From Fusobacterium perfoetens ATCC 29250 (GTDB lineage: Bacteria; Fusobacteriota; Fusobacteriia; Fusobacteriales; Fusobacteriaceae), in assembly GCF_000622245.1 (NCBI RefSeq), contig NZ_KK211416.1, forward strand, positions 416,296 to 480,295: a stretch of 64,000 nucleotides of DNA, in the 5' to 3' direction. Under the pieces are notes generated by a model. The model saw nothing but the letters and a program-made list of their open reading frames with translations. It was not told the origin of the DNA and ran no database searches. This document shows positions 9,274-17,637 of this stretch, piece after piece. A program made the position numbers and the translations under genes. The first letter of the stretch is position 1. Every line of letters starts with the position of its first letter.

Positions 9274-9941
9274 TTATAACCAACTCCTTTCACAGTGTGA
9301 ATAGAATCTGATAAAAGAGGAATTTTTTCTCTAAGTTTAGAAATATATACATCAACAGTTCTATCTCCTGTATAGTAATTACTATTCCAAACTTCATCTA
9401 ATATTTTTTCTCTTGTTACAACTAATCCTTTATTTCTAACTAATAACAATAATAAATCATATTCTTTTTTAGAAAGTTCTATTTCTTCCCCTTTTACTAG
9501 TACCATACGTGTATCTATATCTAACTCTATATCAGAAAACTTATATATTCTCTCTTCTTTTTTTTCTTGTTTATCTTCTTTCAATAATTTTTTTACTCTT
9601 AAAACTAATTCTCTAGGGTCAAAGGGTTTTTTTAAATAATCGTCAGCTCCTATTTCTAAACCTTCTAATACATCTTCTATTTCTGTTTTTGCAGTTACCA
9701 TTATTATTTTAGGATTTCCATATTCTTCTGGTAAACTTCTCACTATTTTAGCAAAATTTTTTCCATCTATTCCAGGTAACATTAAATCTAAAATTATAAC
9801 ATCACTTTTTTCTTTTTTCAAAATTTTTAATGCTTTTAATCCATCATCAGTTTTATCAACTTTATAATTTTCTTTTTCAAAAAAATATTTAATTAATTCC
9901 TGTATCTCTAAATCATCTTCTACTATTAAAACTTTTTTCAT
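9255..9941 (-). CDS. phoB: PhoB-like response regulator (OmpR family)
   Basis: This 228-residue regulator has a receiver domain (residues 1-120) and an OmpR-type winged helix (about 130-228). Acidic residues VEDD at 8-10, phospho-acceptor Asp52 in ILDLMLPGIDG, the T in MVTAKT and the lysine in DYLKKPFDP are all present. The C-terminal part shows the recognition segment SNYYTGDRTVDVYISKLREKI found in PhoB/PhoP regulators. The ATG at 9939-9941 is preferred to an in-frame one 33 bases upstream because GAGGTG lies directly before it. Neighbouring pst genes and well-spaced TTTACA repeats in the pst promoter region support a role in phosphate starvation. The gene overlaps the kinase gene. Confidence 0.92.
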   Translation of the reverse strand: MKKVLIVEDDLEIQELIKYFFEKENYKVDKTDDGLKALKILKKEKSDVIILDLMLPGIDGKNFAKIVRSLPEEYGNPKIIMVTAKTEIEDVLEGLEIGADDYLKKPFDPRELVLRVKKLLKEDKQEKKEERIYKFSDIELDIDTRMVLVKGEEIELSKKEYDLLLLLVRNKGLVVTREKILDEVWNSNYYTGDRTVDVYISKLREKIPLLSDSIHTVKGVGYKLKEKK

Positions 9942-9962
9942 TTTTATTTTCACCTCTTTTCT

Positions 9963-9971
9963 ATTATAACA
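9963..9971 (-). promoter_or_regulatory. Extended -10 promoter of phoB-phoR
   Basis: The minus strand reads TGTTATAAT (TG-N-TATAAT) about 20 bases before the phoB start. The hairpin at 9976-10010 occupies the place of the -35 region, so terminator and promoter are packed together. Confidence 0.5.
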
Positions 9972-9975
9972 CAAA

Positions 9976-10010
9976 CTAACTCACCTAAAAAAATTTTTTA
10001 AGTGAGTTAG
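9976..10010 (-). terminator. Hairpin downstream of pstS
   Basis: CTAACTCAC at 9976-9984 is the exact inverted repeat of GTGAGTTAG at 10002-10010, and the interior A and T tracts also pair. On the minus strand it follows the pstS stop by 28 bases. The trailing T-run is weak (TTTGTGTT), so termination may be partial, allowing some read-through from pstS into phoB-phoR. Confidence 0.55.
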
Positions 10011-10038
10011 ATAAAATCCTATTTATTTTTGTTTTTTA

Positions 10039-10869
10039 CTATCTTTTAATAAATCCTTCTGATTCTACTATTCCTTGACCTTCTGGTGAAACTGCAAAGT
10101 CAACTAATTCTTTTAAAGAACCTTCTCTATTGCTTGGAACATACCAATAAACCTCTCTTGCTATTGGATAAGTTTTATTAGAAACATTTTCTTTAGTAGG
10201 TAATATTCCATCAACTGCTAAAGCATGAACTGAATTATCCATATATCCCATTCCAATATATCCTATAGCATATTTATTGGATTTTACTTCTTGTTTTATT
10301 GCTTCATTTGATGGCATATATAATGTTTCATTTCCATATTCCAAATTATTTTTTTCTCCACCTCTAACTACATGTTCTTTAAAAAATTCATGAGTTCCTG
10401 AAGATGAATCTCTTGATAAAGTAACTATTTTAGCATCTTCTCCTCCAACTTCTTTCCAGTTAGTTATTTCTCCTCTAAATATTTTTCCAAGTGTTATAGA
10501 ATCTAAACCTTTAACAGGATTTTTTTCATTTACTATAAGAGTTATTCCATCAAATCCCAATACTACTTCTTCTACAGATAATCCAATTTCTTTTGCTTTA
10601 TCATATTCTGATGATTTCATAGCTCTTGAAGCCATTGCTATATCTGTTGTTTTATTAAGTAAAGCAGAAATTCCAACTCCTGAACCTCCTCCAGTAACTG
10701 CTATTTTTGCTTTTGGATTCTTTTGCATAAATTCTTCTGAAATTCCTTGTGTTACATTTAAAATAGTATCTGACCCTTTAACTTGAATAACTTTATTTTC
10801 TTTAGCTCCTCCACACCCTGTTAATAATGCTCCTAATACTAAAATACTAGCCAAAAATGTTTTTTTCAT
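10039..10869 (-). CDS. pstS: Phosphate ABC transporter substrate-binding lipoprotein PstS
   Basis: PstS captures phosphate in the periplasm and hands it to PstC/PstA. The ATG at 10867-10869 has a strong GGAGG and yields a lipoprotein signal (MKKTFLASILVLGALLTGC). An earlier in-frame ATG lacks such context. The mature protein has the PBP-like phosphate signature: KGSDTILNVTQGISEEF, the TGGGSGVGISALLNKTTDIAMASR loop that surrounds the ligand, and SRDSSSGTHEFF. Its length of about 276 residues is usual. It is transcribed away from pstC, sharing a divergent spacer with two sets of Pho boxes, an arrangement that lets binding protein and permease be co-regulated but expressed at different levels. 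Confidence 0.95.
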   Translation of the reverse strand: MKKTFLASILVLGALLTGCGGAKENKVIQVKGSDTILNVTQGISEEFMQKNPKAKIAVTGGGSGVGISALLNKTTDIAMASRAMKSSEYDKAKEIGLSVEEVVLGFDGITLIVNEKNPVKGLDSITLGKIFRGEITNWKEVGGEDAKIVTLSRDSSSGTHEFFKEHVVRGGEKNNLEYGNETLYMPSNEAIKQEVKSNKYAIGYIGMGYMDNSVHALAVDGILPTKENVSNKTYPIAREVYWYVPSNREGSLKELVDFAVSPEGQGIVESEGFIKR

Positions 10870-10947
10870 AAAATTTACCTCCATTGAAATATTTATTTAA
10901 ATTTTTATTGTTTAACATCTTTTACAGAATTAATCTTAAACTTTTTT

Positions 10948-10986
10948 TGTTAAACTATTATTAATCCAATGTAAAAACTATGTAAA
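10948..10986 (-). promoter_or_regulatory. Pho box of pstS: four 11-bp-spaced TTTACA-type repeats
   Basis: Reading the minus strand toward pstS, the hexamers TTTACA (10986-10981), TTTACA (10975-10970), TTAATA (10964-10959) and TTAACA (10953-10948) start exactly 11 bases apart. This matches the PhoP/PhoB-type direct repeat known from Bacillus (TTHACA, about 5-base spacers). About 10 bases downstream a TAAGAT can act as -10. The repeats replace a -35 box, as expected for an activated promoter. Confidence 0.8.
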
Positions 10987-10992
10987 AAAATT

Positions 10993-11046
10993 TTTACATA
11001 ATTTTTACATTAGATTTACTTTCTCTTTACAAAAATGTTATATAAT
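10993..11046 (+). promoter_or_regulatory. Pho box and -10 of pstC-pstA-pstB-phoU
   Basis: Toward pstC the repeats are TTTACA (10993), TTTACA (11004), TTTACT (11015) and TTTACA (11026), again with strict 11-base periodicity. TATAAT follows at 11041-11046, nine bases after the last repeat, and there is no separate -35. The arrangement mirrors the pstS-facing set, so one divergent control region with eight half-sites serves both transcripts. Confidence 0.85.
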
Positions 11047-11094
11047 CCTTTCCGTAAACAATTTTAAATTTTTATAATGAGGTGAAATTATCTT

Positions 11095-11973
11095 ATGAAT
11101 AATGTAAGGAAATTTTTAGATTCATCTGTTAAAAAATTTCTTTTGACCACAGGAATATTAAATATTGTAATAATATTTGTTATGTTTTTGTTTATTTTTA
11201 TCAACGGTATTCAATTTTTTAAACATTCTAGTGTATCAGATTTTTTATTTGGAACTAAGTGGATATCTCTTTCTGGAATATATGGACTTATTCCTTTGTT
11301 AGTAGGTTCTTTCTGGGTAACAATAGTAGCAATTCTTATTTCAGTTCCATTAGGAATTTTAACAGCAGTTTATATTTTTGAATATGCTCCTGGAAAAATA
11401 AAAAATAATATGAAAATATTAATTGAAATAATGTCTGCAATTCCATCTGTTGTTCTTGGATTTATTGGTCTATATGTTTTATCAGGTCCAATAAAAAATT
11501 TATTTAATCTAAATAGTGGTCTTACAAGTTTTACTGGTTCCATTATGCTTGCTTTTATGGCTCTTCCTACTATTGTAACAATGACAGAAGATGCCCTTAA
11601 CGCTTTGGACCCATCATACAAAGAAGCTTCTCTTGCTTTAGGAGCTACAAAAATAGAAACTATTTTTAATATTTTATTACCAGCTGCTTTTCCAGGAATT
11701 TTTGCTGGTATTATGTTAGGGTTTGGTAGAATCATAGGAGAAACTTTAACAGTTTTAATGGTTACTGGAAATGCTCCTATTATTGCAAAATCTCCACTTT
11801 CTTCTGTGAGAACTATGACAGCAACAATTGCTGCTGAAATGGGAGAAGTAGTTCAAGGAAGTGACCACTATTTTGCTCTATTTGCTATCGGTATTATTTT
11901 ATTCTTAATAAGTTTTATTACAAATACTATAGCTGACCATTTTGTAACTAAAGCTCGTAAGTTAAAAAATTAG
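11095..11973 (+). CDS. pstC: Phosphate ABC transporter permease PstC
   Basis: PstC and PstA form the channel of the high-affinity phosphate importer in the inner membrane. The 292-residue protein has six predicted helices, starting with ILNIVIIFVMFLFIFINGI, and the binding-protein-dependent transport motif EASLALGATKIETIFNILLP (EAA loop) that contacts PstB. A GAGGTG ribosome site precedes the ATG. It is first in the pstCAB-phoU operon and lies 10 bases from pstA. Confidence 0.95.
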   Translation: MNNVRKFLDSSVKKFLLTTGILNIVIIFVMFLFIFINGIQFFKHSSVSDFLFGTKWISLSGIYGLIPLLVGSFWVTIVAILISVPLGILTAVYIFEYAPGKIKNNMKILIEIMSAIPSVVLGFIGLYVLSGPIKNLFNLNSGLTSFTGSIMLAFMALPTIVTMTEDALNALDPSYKEASLALGATKIETIFNILLPAAFPGIFAGIMLGFGRIIGETLTVLMVTGNAPIIAKSPLSSVRTMTATIAAEMGEVVQGSDHYFALFAIGIILFLISFITNTIADHFVTKARKLKN

Positions 11974-11982
11974 AGGTGAAAA

Positions 11983-12828
11983 ATGTTAATAGTAAAAAAG
12001 AATGGAGAAAATATATTTAAATATGCAATTGGAATAATTGGTTTTTTAACAATATTACCGATTTTTATAATTTTAGGTTTCATATCTATAAAAGGAATTA
12101 TGTCTATAAATTTTGATTTCTTATTTTTAATGCCTACTGATGGAATGAGAAGTGGAGGAATATTCCCAGCTATAATTGGAAGTATTTATTTAACAATTGG
12201 TACTATATTATTTTCTGTACCTTTTGGAATTTTTACAGGAGTTTATCTAGTTGAATATGCAAAAGATACTCCTTTAACAAGATTTATAAATTTAACAATT
12301 ATAAATCTTGCTGGAATTCCTAGTATTATTTATGGATTATTTGGAATGGCTTTATTTGTTATATTCTTAAATTTTGGTTCTTCTATTTTATCAGGCTCTC
12401 TTACTTTAGGGATTATGTGTCTACCTGTTATCATAACTTCTGTAAGAGAAGCTCTACTTAGTGTTCCAAATACTTTAAGAGAAGCAGCTTTGGGATTAGG
12501 AGCTACAAAATGGGAAACTACTTATAAAGTTGTTTTACCAGCTGCTGCTCCAGGAATTCTTACAGGAATTATTTTAAGTATATCAAGAGCAGCTGGAGAA
12601 ACAGCTCCAATAATGTTTACTGCTGCTGCATTTTATTTCCCATTCCTTCCTACAGGAATTTTTGACCAAGTAATGGCCTTGCCCTACCATTTATATGTTA
12701 TTTCTACTCAAGTTCCTAATATGCCTGCTAGTAATATGTATGGAACATTATTTGTTCTAGTTTTTATAACTATAGGATTTAATTTATTAGGTGCTTTTGT
12801 AAGAAATAGATTTAAAAAGAAACATTAA
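11983..12828 (+). CDS. pstA: Phosphate ABC transporter permease PstA
   Basis: This is the second permease subunit of the phosphate importer, 281 residues. Six hydrophobic helices are visible, beginning YAIGIIGFLTILPIFIILGF, with the EAA-type loop EAALGLGATKWETTYKVVLP followed by APGILTGIILSISRAAGETAP, typical of PstA. It follows pstC after 9 bases with its own GAGGTG site and precedes pstB by about 30 bases. Confidence 0.95.
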   Translation: MLIVKKNGENIFKYAIGIIGFLTILPIFIILGFISIKGIMSINFDFLFLMPTDGMRSGGIFPAIIGSIYLTIGTILFSVPFGIFTGVYLVEYAKDTPLTRFINLTIINLAGIPSIIYGLFGMALFVIFLNFGSSILSGSLTLGIMCLPVIITSVREALLSVPNTLREAALGLGATKWETTYKVVLPAAAPGILTGIILSISRAAGETAPIMFTAAAFYFPFLPTGIFDQVMALPYHLYVISTQVPNMPASNMYGTLFVLVFITIGFNLLGAFVRNRFKKKH

Positions 12829-12860
12829 TATTAATTTATATATAAGAGGTGAATAAAATT

Positions 12861-13619
12861 ATGGAAAACAATAGAATAGAAGTTAAAAACTTTAACTTCT
12901 ATTATGGAGATTTTAAAGCTTTAAAAAATATTAATATGCAAATCCAGAAAAATAAAGTTACTGCTCTTATTGGTCCTTCTGGATGTGGAAAATCTACTTT
13001 TTTAAGATCTCTTAATAGAATGAATGATTTAATTTCTGGAACAAGATATGAAGGAGAAGTTTTATTTGATGGAAAAAATATACTTGATGATTCTTTTGAT
13101 GTTACAGAATTAAGAAAAAAAGTAGGTATGGTTTTTCAAAAACCAAATCCTTTCCCTAAAAGTATCTATGATAATATAACTTTTGCTCCTATTTTACATG
13201 GTGAAAAAGATAAAAAGAAATTAGATGAAATTGTTGAAACTTCTTTAAAAGCTGTTGCATTGTGGGATGAAGTTAAAGATAAATTACATGAATCAGCTTT
13301 AAGATTATCTGGTGGACAGCAACAAAGACTTTGTATAGCAAGAGCAATTTCAATAAAACCAGAAATACTTTTAATGGATGAACCAACATCTGCTCTTGAC
13401 CCTATTTCTACTTCAAAAATAGAAGAACTTATAAGACAATTAGAAAAAGATTATAGTATTGTCATAGTAACACATAATATGCAACAAGCTGCTAGAATTT
13501 CTGAATATACAGGTTTTTTCTATCAAGGAGTTTTAGAGGAATTTGATAAAACTGAAATTATCTTTACAGCACCTAATAATAAAAAAACTGAGGATTATAT
13601 TACAGGAAAATTTGGATAA
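12861..13619 (+). CDS. pstB: Phosphate ABC transporter ATPase PstB
   Basis: PstB powers phosphate import by ATP hydrolysis on the cytoplasmic face. The 252-residue protein carries Walker [10 protein letters not shown], the Q-loop in [15 protein letters not shown] (the proline-rich form seen in PstB), signature LSGGQQQR, Walker [12 protein letters not shown] and the H-loop VTHNMQQ. The ATG at 12861 is chosen because an in-frame GTG 12 bases earlier falls within the AGAGGTG ribosome site. It sits between pstA and phoU in one operon. Confidence 0.96.
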   Translation: MENNRIEVKNFNFYYGDFKALKNINMQIQKNKVTALIGPSGCGKSTFLRSLNRMNDLISGTRYEGEVLFDGKNILDDSFDVTELRKKVGMVFQKPNPFPKSIYDNITFAPILHGEKDKKKLDEIVETSLKAVALWDEVKDKLHESALRLSGGQQQRLCIARAISIKPEILLMDEPTSALDPISTSKIEELIRQLEKDYSIVIVTHNMQQAARISEYTGFFYQGVLEEFDKTEIIFTAPNNKKTEDYITGKFG

Positions 13620-13662
13620 AAAGTACTTTTTTTAATAAAATTATTTTTAGGAGGAAAATTAA

Positions 13663-14349
13663 ATGAGAAATTTACAAGAAAGTTTAACTGGTTTAAACGA
13701 ACACTATTTAGAAATGTTAAAGCATTTAAATAGAATGTTAGAAATAAATTTAGAAGCTATTCATGATGGAAAAGTAAATCCTAAACTATATGGTGAATGT
13801 TTTATAGTTGAAGATGTTATAAATGCTTTTGAGGTTAAAGTTAAAGAAGATTGTATAAACTGTATAGCTAGATTTCAACCAGCTGCTAAAAATCTTAGAG
13901 AACTTATAATGCTTATAGATGGAGTTAGATTGATAGAGAGAATGGCTGATATATTAAAAGCAAATTTTAGAGCTATTAAAAATATTGAAACTAATAGTCC
14001 TGAGATAAATTCTAGATTAGATGGAGCTTTTTATGAATATTTAATAAAAATAAAAAAAATATTTGATTCTTATGTAACATCTTTTGCTACCTCTGATGAA
14101 ACTATCCTTTATGAATTAATATCTGCTGATGAAGAAATTAATAAAAAAACTGATGAAATAGTTTCTAAAATAGCTAATTGTATTAAAGAAAATCCAAATG
14201 AAACTGAAATTTTATTAGAGGTAGTTTCTTTAGTTAAGAAGTATGAAAGATTTTCTGACCATATAATTCATTTAGTAGTAGATTTAGTATACACTTTAAA
14301 AGGAGAAAATCTTAGAAAAAAAGAACTATTAGAAGAACAAGAAAATTAA
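13663..14349 (+). CDS. phoU: Phosphate signalling protein PhoU
   Basis: PhoU is a cytoplasmic helical protein that links the Pst transporter to the PhoR kinase and damps the Pho response when phosphate is ample. At 228 residues it has the expected tandem three-helix bundles, including the metal-binding type segments RLIERMADILKANFRAI in the first repeat and VSLVKKYERFSDHIIHLV (ExxxD/SDH) in the second. GGAGG precedes the ATG. It is last in the pst operon. No convincing terminator follows; only a weak AT-rich inverted repeat around 14365-14390. Confidence 0.93.
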   Translation: MRNLQESLTGLNEHYLEMLKHLNRMLEINLEAIHDGKVNPKLYGECFIVEDVINAFEVKVKEDCINCIARFQPAAKNLRELIMLIDGVRLIERMADILKANFRAIKNIETNSPEINSRLDGAFYEYLIKIKKIFDSYVTSFATSDETILYELISADEEINKKTDEIVSKIANCIKENPNETEILLEVVSLVKKYERFSDHIIHLVVDLVYTLKGENLRKKELLEEQEN

Positions 14350-14476
14350 TTTATATAAAATCTTTAATAAATTTCATTAATAAAATTTATGGTGTTATTA
14401 TATTTTTTATATTTTACATAAAAAAAATTTTTTGCTAAACTAAGACTTAATAAAATAAAAGGAGGAAAAGAAAAAA

Positions 14477-14623
14477 ATGAGAAATACATCTATTTTGTCA
14501 ATACTTATGCTCAACAAACTTATTAGTATAAAAATTAAGAATATTCCATTAGTTCTTCTTAGTTTAACTAATAATTTTTTTGTATTACAAAATAGATTTA
14601 AATTATTGCTCTTACAGATATAA
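14477..14623 (+). CDS. Leucine leader peptide of the leu operon
   Basis: A 48-codon frame begins at an ATG preceded by AAAAGGAGG with good spacing. Thirteen of its codons are leucine, seven isoleucine and two valine. They include an early group (TTG, CTT, CTC and CTT within codons 7-15) and a run TTA TTG CTC TTA at codons 43-46 just before the stop. The rare leucine codon CTC, unusual in this AT-rich genome, appears twice. It ends 50 bases before a terminator hairpin that directly precedes leuA. This is the layout of a leucine-sensing transcription attenuator: slow leucine translation would change RNA folding. The peptide itself probably has no other function. It has no T-box features, so ribosome-mediated control is the better reading. 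Confidence 0.75.
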   Translation: MRNTSILSILMLNKLISIKIKNIPLVLLSLTNNFFVLQNRFKLLLLQI

Positions 14624-14673
14624 TATTTGTAAGTTAATTTTGTAAAACATAAATTTTATATAAAATACTTAAA

Positions 14674-14708
14674 AGTTCAATGGAATAATTCTATTGAACT
14701 TTTTTTTT
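14674..14708 (+). terminator. Attenuator terminator of the leu operon with antiterminator partner
   Basis: AGTTCAAT (14674-14681) pairs exactly with ATTGAACT (14693-14700), followed by eight T residues. A competing pairing is visible: TATTCCATT at 14542-14550, inside the leader frame, is complementary to AATGGAATA at 14679-14687, and the helix continues with GAA (14539-14541) to TTC after one bulged base. That pairing would break the terminator. The T-tract merges into the leuA ribosome site. Confidence 0.85.
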
Positions 14709-14718
14709 GGAGGAAATT

Positions 14719-16230
14719 ATGAGAAAGATAAAAATTGTGGACACAACATTAAGAGATGGAGAACAAACTCCTCGTGTAAACCTAAATTCAGAAGAAAAAT
14801 TAAGAATTGCAAAACAATTAGAAACATTAGGAGTAGATGTCATAGAAGCAGGATTTGCAATGGCTTCACCAGGAGATTTTGAAGCTATTAAGTTAATATC
14901 AAGTGAGATTAAAAAATCTACTATATCAAGTTTAGCTAGACTTGTAAAAAAAGATATTGAAAGAGCAGCTGAAGCTTTAAAAGAAGCAGAGAAAAAAAGA
15001 ATACATACATTTATTGCTACTTCTCCTATTCATAGAGAATTTAAATTAAAAATGAATAAAGAAGAAATAATAAATAGTATTAGAGAGAATGTAGCATATG
15101 CAAAATCATTTGTAAATGAAATTGAATTTTCATGTGAAGATGCTACTAGAACAGAAAAAGAATTTTTAGTAGAAGCTTATTCTACCGCAGTAGAAGCTGG
15201 AGCAGTTGTCTTAAATGTCCCTGATACTGTAGGATATAGAACTCCTCAAGAAGTTTTTGAACTTATAAAATATTTAAAAGAAAATATTAGAGGAATAGAA
15301 AAAGCTGAAATTTCTGTCCATTGTCATGATGATTTAGGACTTTCCGTTTCTAACTCAATTGCAGCTATTCAAGGAGGAGCTAATCAAGTAGAATGTACTA
15401 TAAATGGATTAGGAGAAAGAGCTGGAAATACCTCTTTAGAAGAAGTTGTTATGATTATTCATACTAGAAAAGATATTTTTAAAGATTGTATAACTAATAT
15501 AGAAACAACTCAACTTTATCCTACAAGTAAATTAGTAGGATTATTAACAGGAGTTATTCCTCAACCAAATAAAGCAATAATAGGAACAAATGCCTTTTCT
15601 CATGAATCTGGAATACATCAACATGGAGTCTTATCTAATCCAGAAACTTATGAAATTATGAAACCTGAAACAGTAGGACGTTCAACAGATTCTTTAGTTT
15701 TAGGAAAACTTTCTGGAAAACATGCCTTTGAAGATAAATTAAAAAATTTAGGAATAAAAGGTTTAACAAATGAAAAAATATCAGAACTTTTTTCTGAATT
15801 TAAGAAATTGGCAGACAAGAAAAAATATATTTTAGATGAAGATATATTATCATTAATAGCTGATGATGCTGCCACTGTAAGCACAAATAAATTTAGATTA
15901 GATAATTTTGAAATAAAAAGAGAAAATGGAAAAGTTAAAGCTAGTATAGATATTTTTGTAGAAAATAATAAAAAATCTGAAAGTGCTCAAGGAGATGGAC
16001 CAGTAGATGCTTCATTCAAAGCTATTCATAAAATAATTGGTGAAGAATTTAAAATGGAAGAATACAAGTTAGATGCTATAACAGGAGATGTAGATGCTCA
16101 AGCTCAATCTTCAGTAGTTGTATCTAAAGGAGAAAAAAGATTAATCGGAAGAGGACAAAGTACAGATATAGTGGAAGCTAGTATAAAAGCTTATATAAAT
16201 GCTATTAATAGATTTTATCAATATATTTAA
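14719..16230 (+). CDS. leuA: 2-isopropylmalate synthase
   Basis: LeuA condenses acetyl-CoA with 2-oxoisovalerate, the first committed step to leucine. The ATG at 14719 with GGAGG directly upstream is preferred; a TTG 12 bases earlier lies at the edge of the T-tract. The catalytic TIM barrel occupies residues 1-290: DTTLRDGEQTPRVN near the start with the metal-binding Asp and the Arg, the HCHDDLGLSVSNS metal histidines, and GLGERAGNTSLEEV. A linker and a LeuA allosteric dimer domain follow (about 385-503, with QGDGPVDASFKAI and GRGQSTDIVEASIKAYINA), so leucine feedback inhibition is expected. Length of 503 is normal. It is first of three leu genes. Confidence 0.95.
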   Translation: MRKIKIVDTTLRDGEQTPRVNLNSEEKLRIAKQLETLGVDVIEAGFAMASPGDFEAIKLISSEIKKSTISSLARLVKKDIERAAEALKEAEKKRIHTFIATSPIHREFKLKMNKEEIINSIRENVAYAKSFVNEIEFSCEDATRTEKEFLVEAYSTAVEAGAVVLNVPDTVGYRTPQEVFELIKYLKENIRGIEKAEISVHCHDDLGLSVSNSIAAIQGGANQVECTINGLGERAGNTSLEEVVMIIHTRKDIFKDCITNIETTQLYPTSKLVGLLTGVIPQPNKAIIGTNAFSHESGIHQHGVLSNPETYEIMKPETVGRSTDSLVLGKLSGKHAFEDKLKNLGIKGLTNEKISELFSEFKKLADKKKYILDEDILSLIADDAATVSTNKFRLDNFEIKRENGKVKASIDIFVENNKKSESAQGDGPVDASFKAIHKIIGEEFKMEEYKLDAITGDVDAQAQSSVVVSKGEKRLIGRGQSTDIVEASIKAYINAINRFYQYI

Positions 16231-16242
16231 GGGGGGAAGGAT

Positions 16243-17637
16243 ATGAAAACACTTTTTGATAAAGTTTGGGAAAAACATGTAATCATAGGAGAAGAGGGAG
16301 AAGCTCAATTAATATATATAGATTTACATCTTTTACACGAAGTAACATCACCACAAGCTTTTTCAGGATTAAGAATGGAAAATAGAAAGGTAAGAAGACC
16401 AGAACTTTGTTTTGCAACTATGGACCATAATACTCCAACAATAAAAGAAGATAGAGAATATATAAAAGATGAGATATCTAGAGCTCAATTAGAAGCTTTA
16501 GAAAAAAATTGTAAAGAATTTGATATAGAATTAGCTCATATGAAAGACTCAAGAAATGGAATAGTCCACATAGTTGGTCCAGAACAAGGATTAACTCAAC
16601 CTGGAAAAACAATTGTTTGTGGAGATAGTCATACAGCAACGCATGGAGCTTTTGGAGCAATCGCATTTGGAATAGGAACAAGTGAAGTAGAACATGTATT
16701 AGCTACTCAAACTTTATGGCAAAAGAAACCTAAAAATATGGGAATAAAGGTTACTGGAAAATTGCCAAAAGGAGTTTATGCAAAAGATGTTATTTTATAT
16801 TTTATAAGAACTTATGGTGTTGCTATTGGAAATGGATATGCTTTTGAATTCTTTGGGGATACTATTGAAAATATGAATATGGAAGAAAGACTTACTATTT
16901 GTAATATGGCAATTGAAGCAGGAGGAAAATGTGGAATAATCGCTCCAGATGAAAAAACTTTTGAATATTTAAAAGGAAAGCAATATGCACCAAAAGGTAT
17001 AAAATGGGAGGAAAAAATCAAAGAATGGAAAGAACTTTATACAGATTCTATTGAAGCATATGATAAATTAATAGAAATAGATGTTTCAAATTTAATTCCA
17101 CAAGTTACATGGGGAACTTCTCCTGAAATGACAATTGATATAACTGGAGTTTTTCCACAAATAAAAGATAGAAATGATGAAAAAGCATATGAATACATGG
17201 ATTTAAAACCTGGAGATTCTCCTAAAGAAATACCATTAAAACATGTTTTTATTGGTTCATGCACTAATGGAAGATTAAGTGATTTAATAGTAGGAGCCTC
17301 ATATATTCGTGGAAGAAAAGTAAATAAAAATATTACTGCTATTGTTGTTCCTGGTTCTCAAATTGTGAAAAAAGAAGCTGAAAAAATGGGAATTGATAAA
17401 ATATTTAAAGAAGCTGGATTCCAATGGAGAGAAGCTGGTTGCTCAACTTGTTTAGGAATGAACCCAGATTTAATCCCTTCTGGAGAACATTGTGCTTCTA
17501 CTTCAAATAGAAACTTTGAAGGAAGACAAGGAAAAGGAGCAAGAACACATTTAGTCAGTCCTGCAATGGCTGTTTTAGCAGCTATATATGGACATTTTGT
17601 AGATAGTAGAAAAGAAGTTGGGGAGGAACAAATATGA
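16243..17637 (+). CDS. leuC: 3-isopropylmalate dehydratase large subunit
   Basis: LeuC is the iron-sulfur subunit of isopropylmalate isomerase, which converts 2- to 3-isopropylmalate. The 464-residue protein shows the aconitase-family signatures: [28 protein letters not shown], and the cluster cysteines in [10 protein letters not shown] and [18 protein letters not shown]-type ribosome site precedes the ATG. Its last four bases overlap the start of the downstream leuD-leuB fusion (ATGA), suggesting coupled translation of the two isomerase subunits. Confidence 0.95.
   Translation: MKTLFDKVWEKHVIIGEEGEAQLIYIDLHLLHEVTSPQAFSGLRMENRKVRRPELCFATMDHNTPTIKEDREYIKDEISRAQLEALEKNCKEFDIELAHMKDSRNGIVHIVGPEQGLTQPGKTIVCGDSHTATHGAFGAIAFGIGTSEVEHVLATQTLWQKKPKNMGIKVTGKLPKGVYAKDVILYFIRTYGVAIGNGYAFEFFGDTIENMNMEERLTICNMAIEAGGKCGIIAPDEKTFEYLKGKQYAPKGIKWEEKIKEWKELYTDSIEAYDKLIEIDVSNLIPQVTWGTSPEMTIDITGVFPQIKDRNDEKAYEYMDLKPGDSPKEIPLKHVFIGSCTNGRLSDLIVGASYIRGRKVNKNITAIVVPGSQIVKKEAEKMGIDKIFKEAGFQWREAGCSTCLGMNPDLIPSGEHCASTSNRNFEGRQGKGARTHLVSPAMAVLAAIYGHFVDSRKEVGEEQI

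Noticed and set aside
14350-14476. T-box leader for the leu operon
   Set aside because: No T-box consensus or specifier-loop structure could be found; the leader peptide with attenuator explains the region better.
14694-14882. 62-codon frame overlapping the start of leuA
   Set aside because: It lies in another frame over the leuA T-tract and the first catalytic motif; leuA is certain here.
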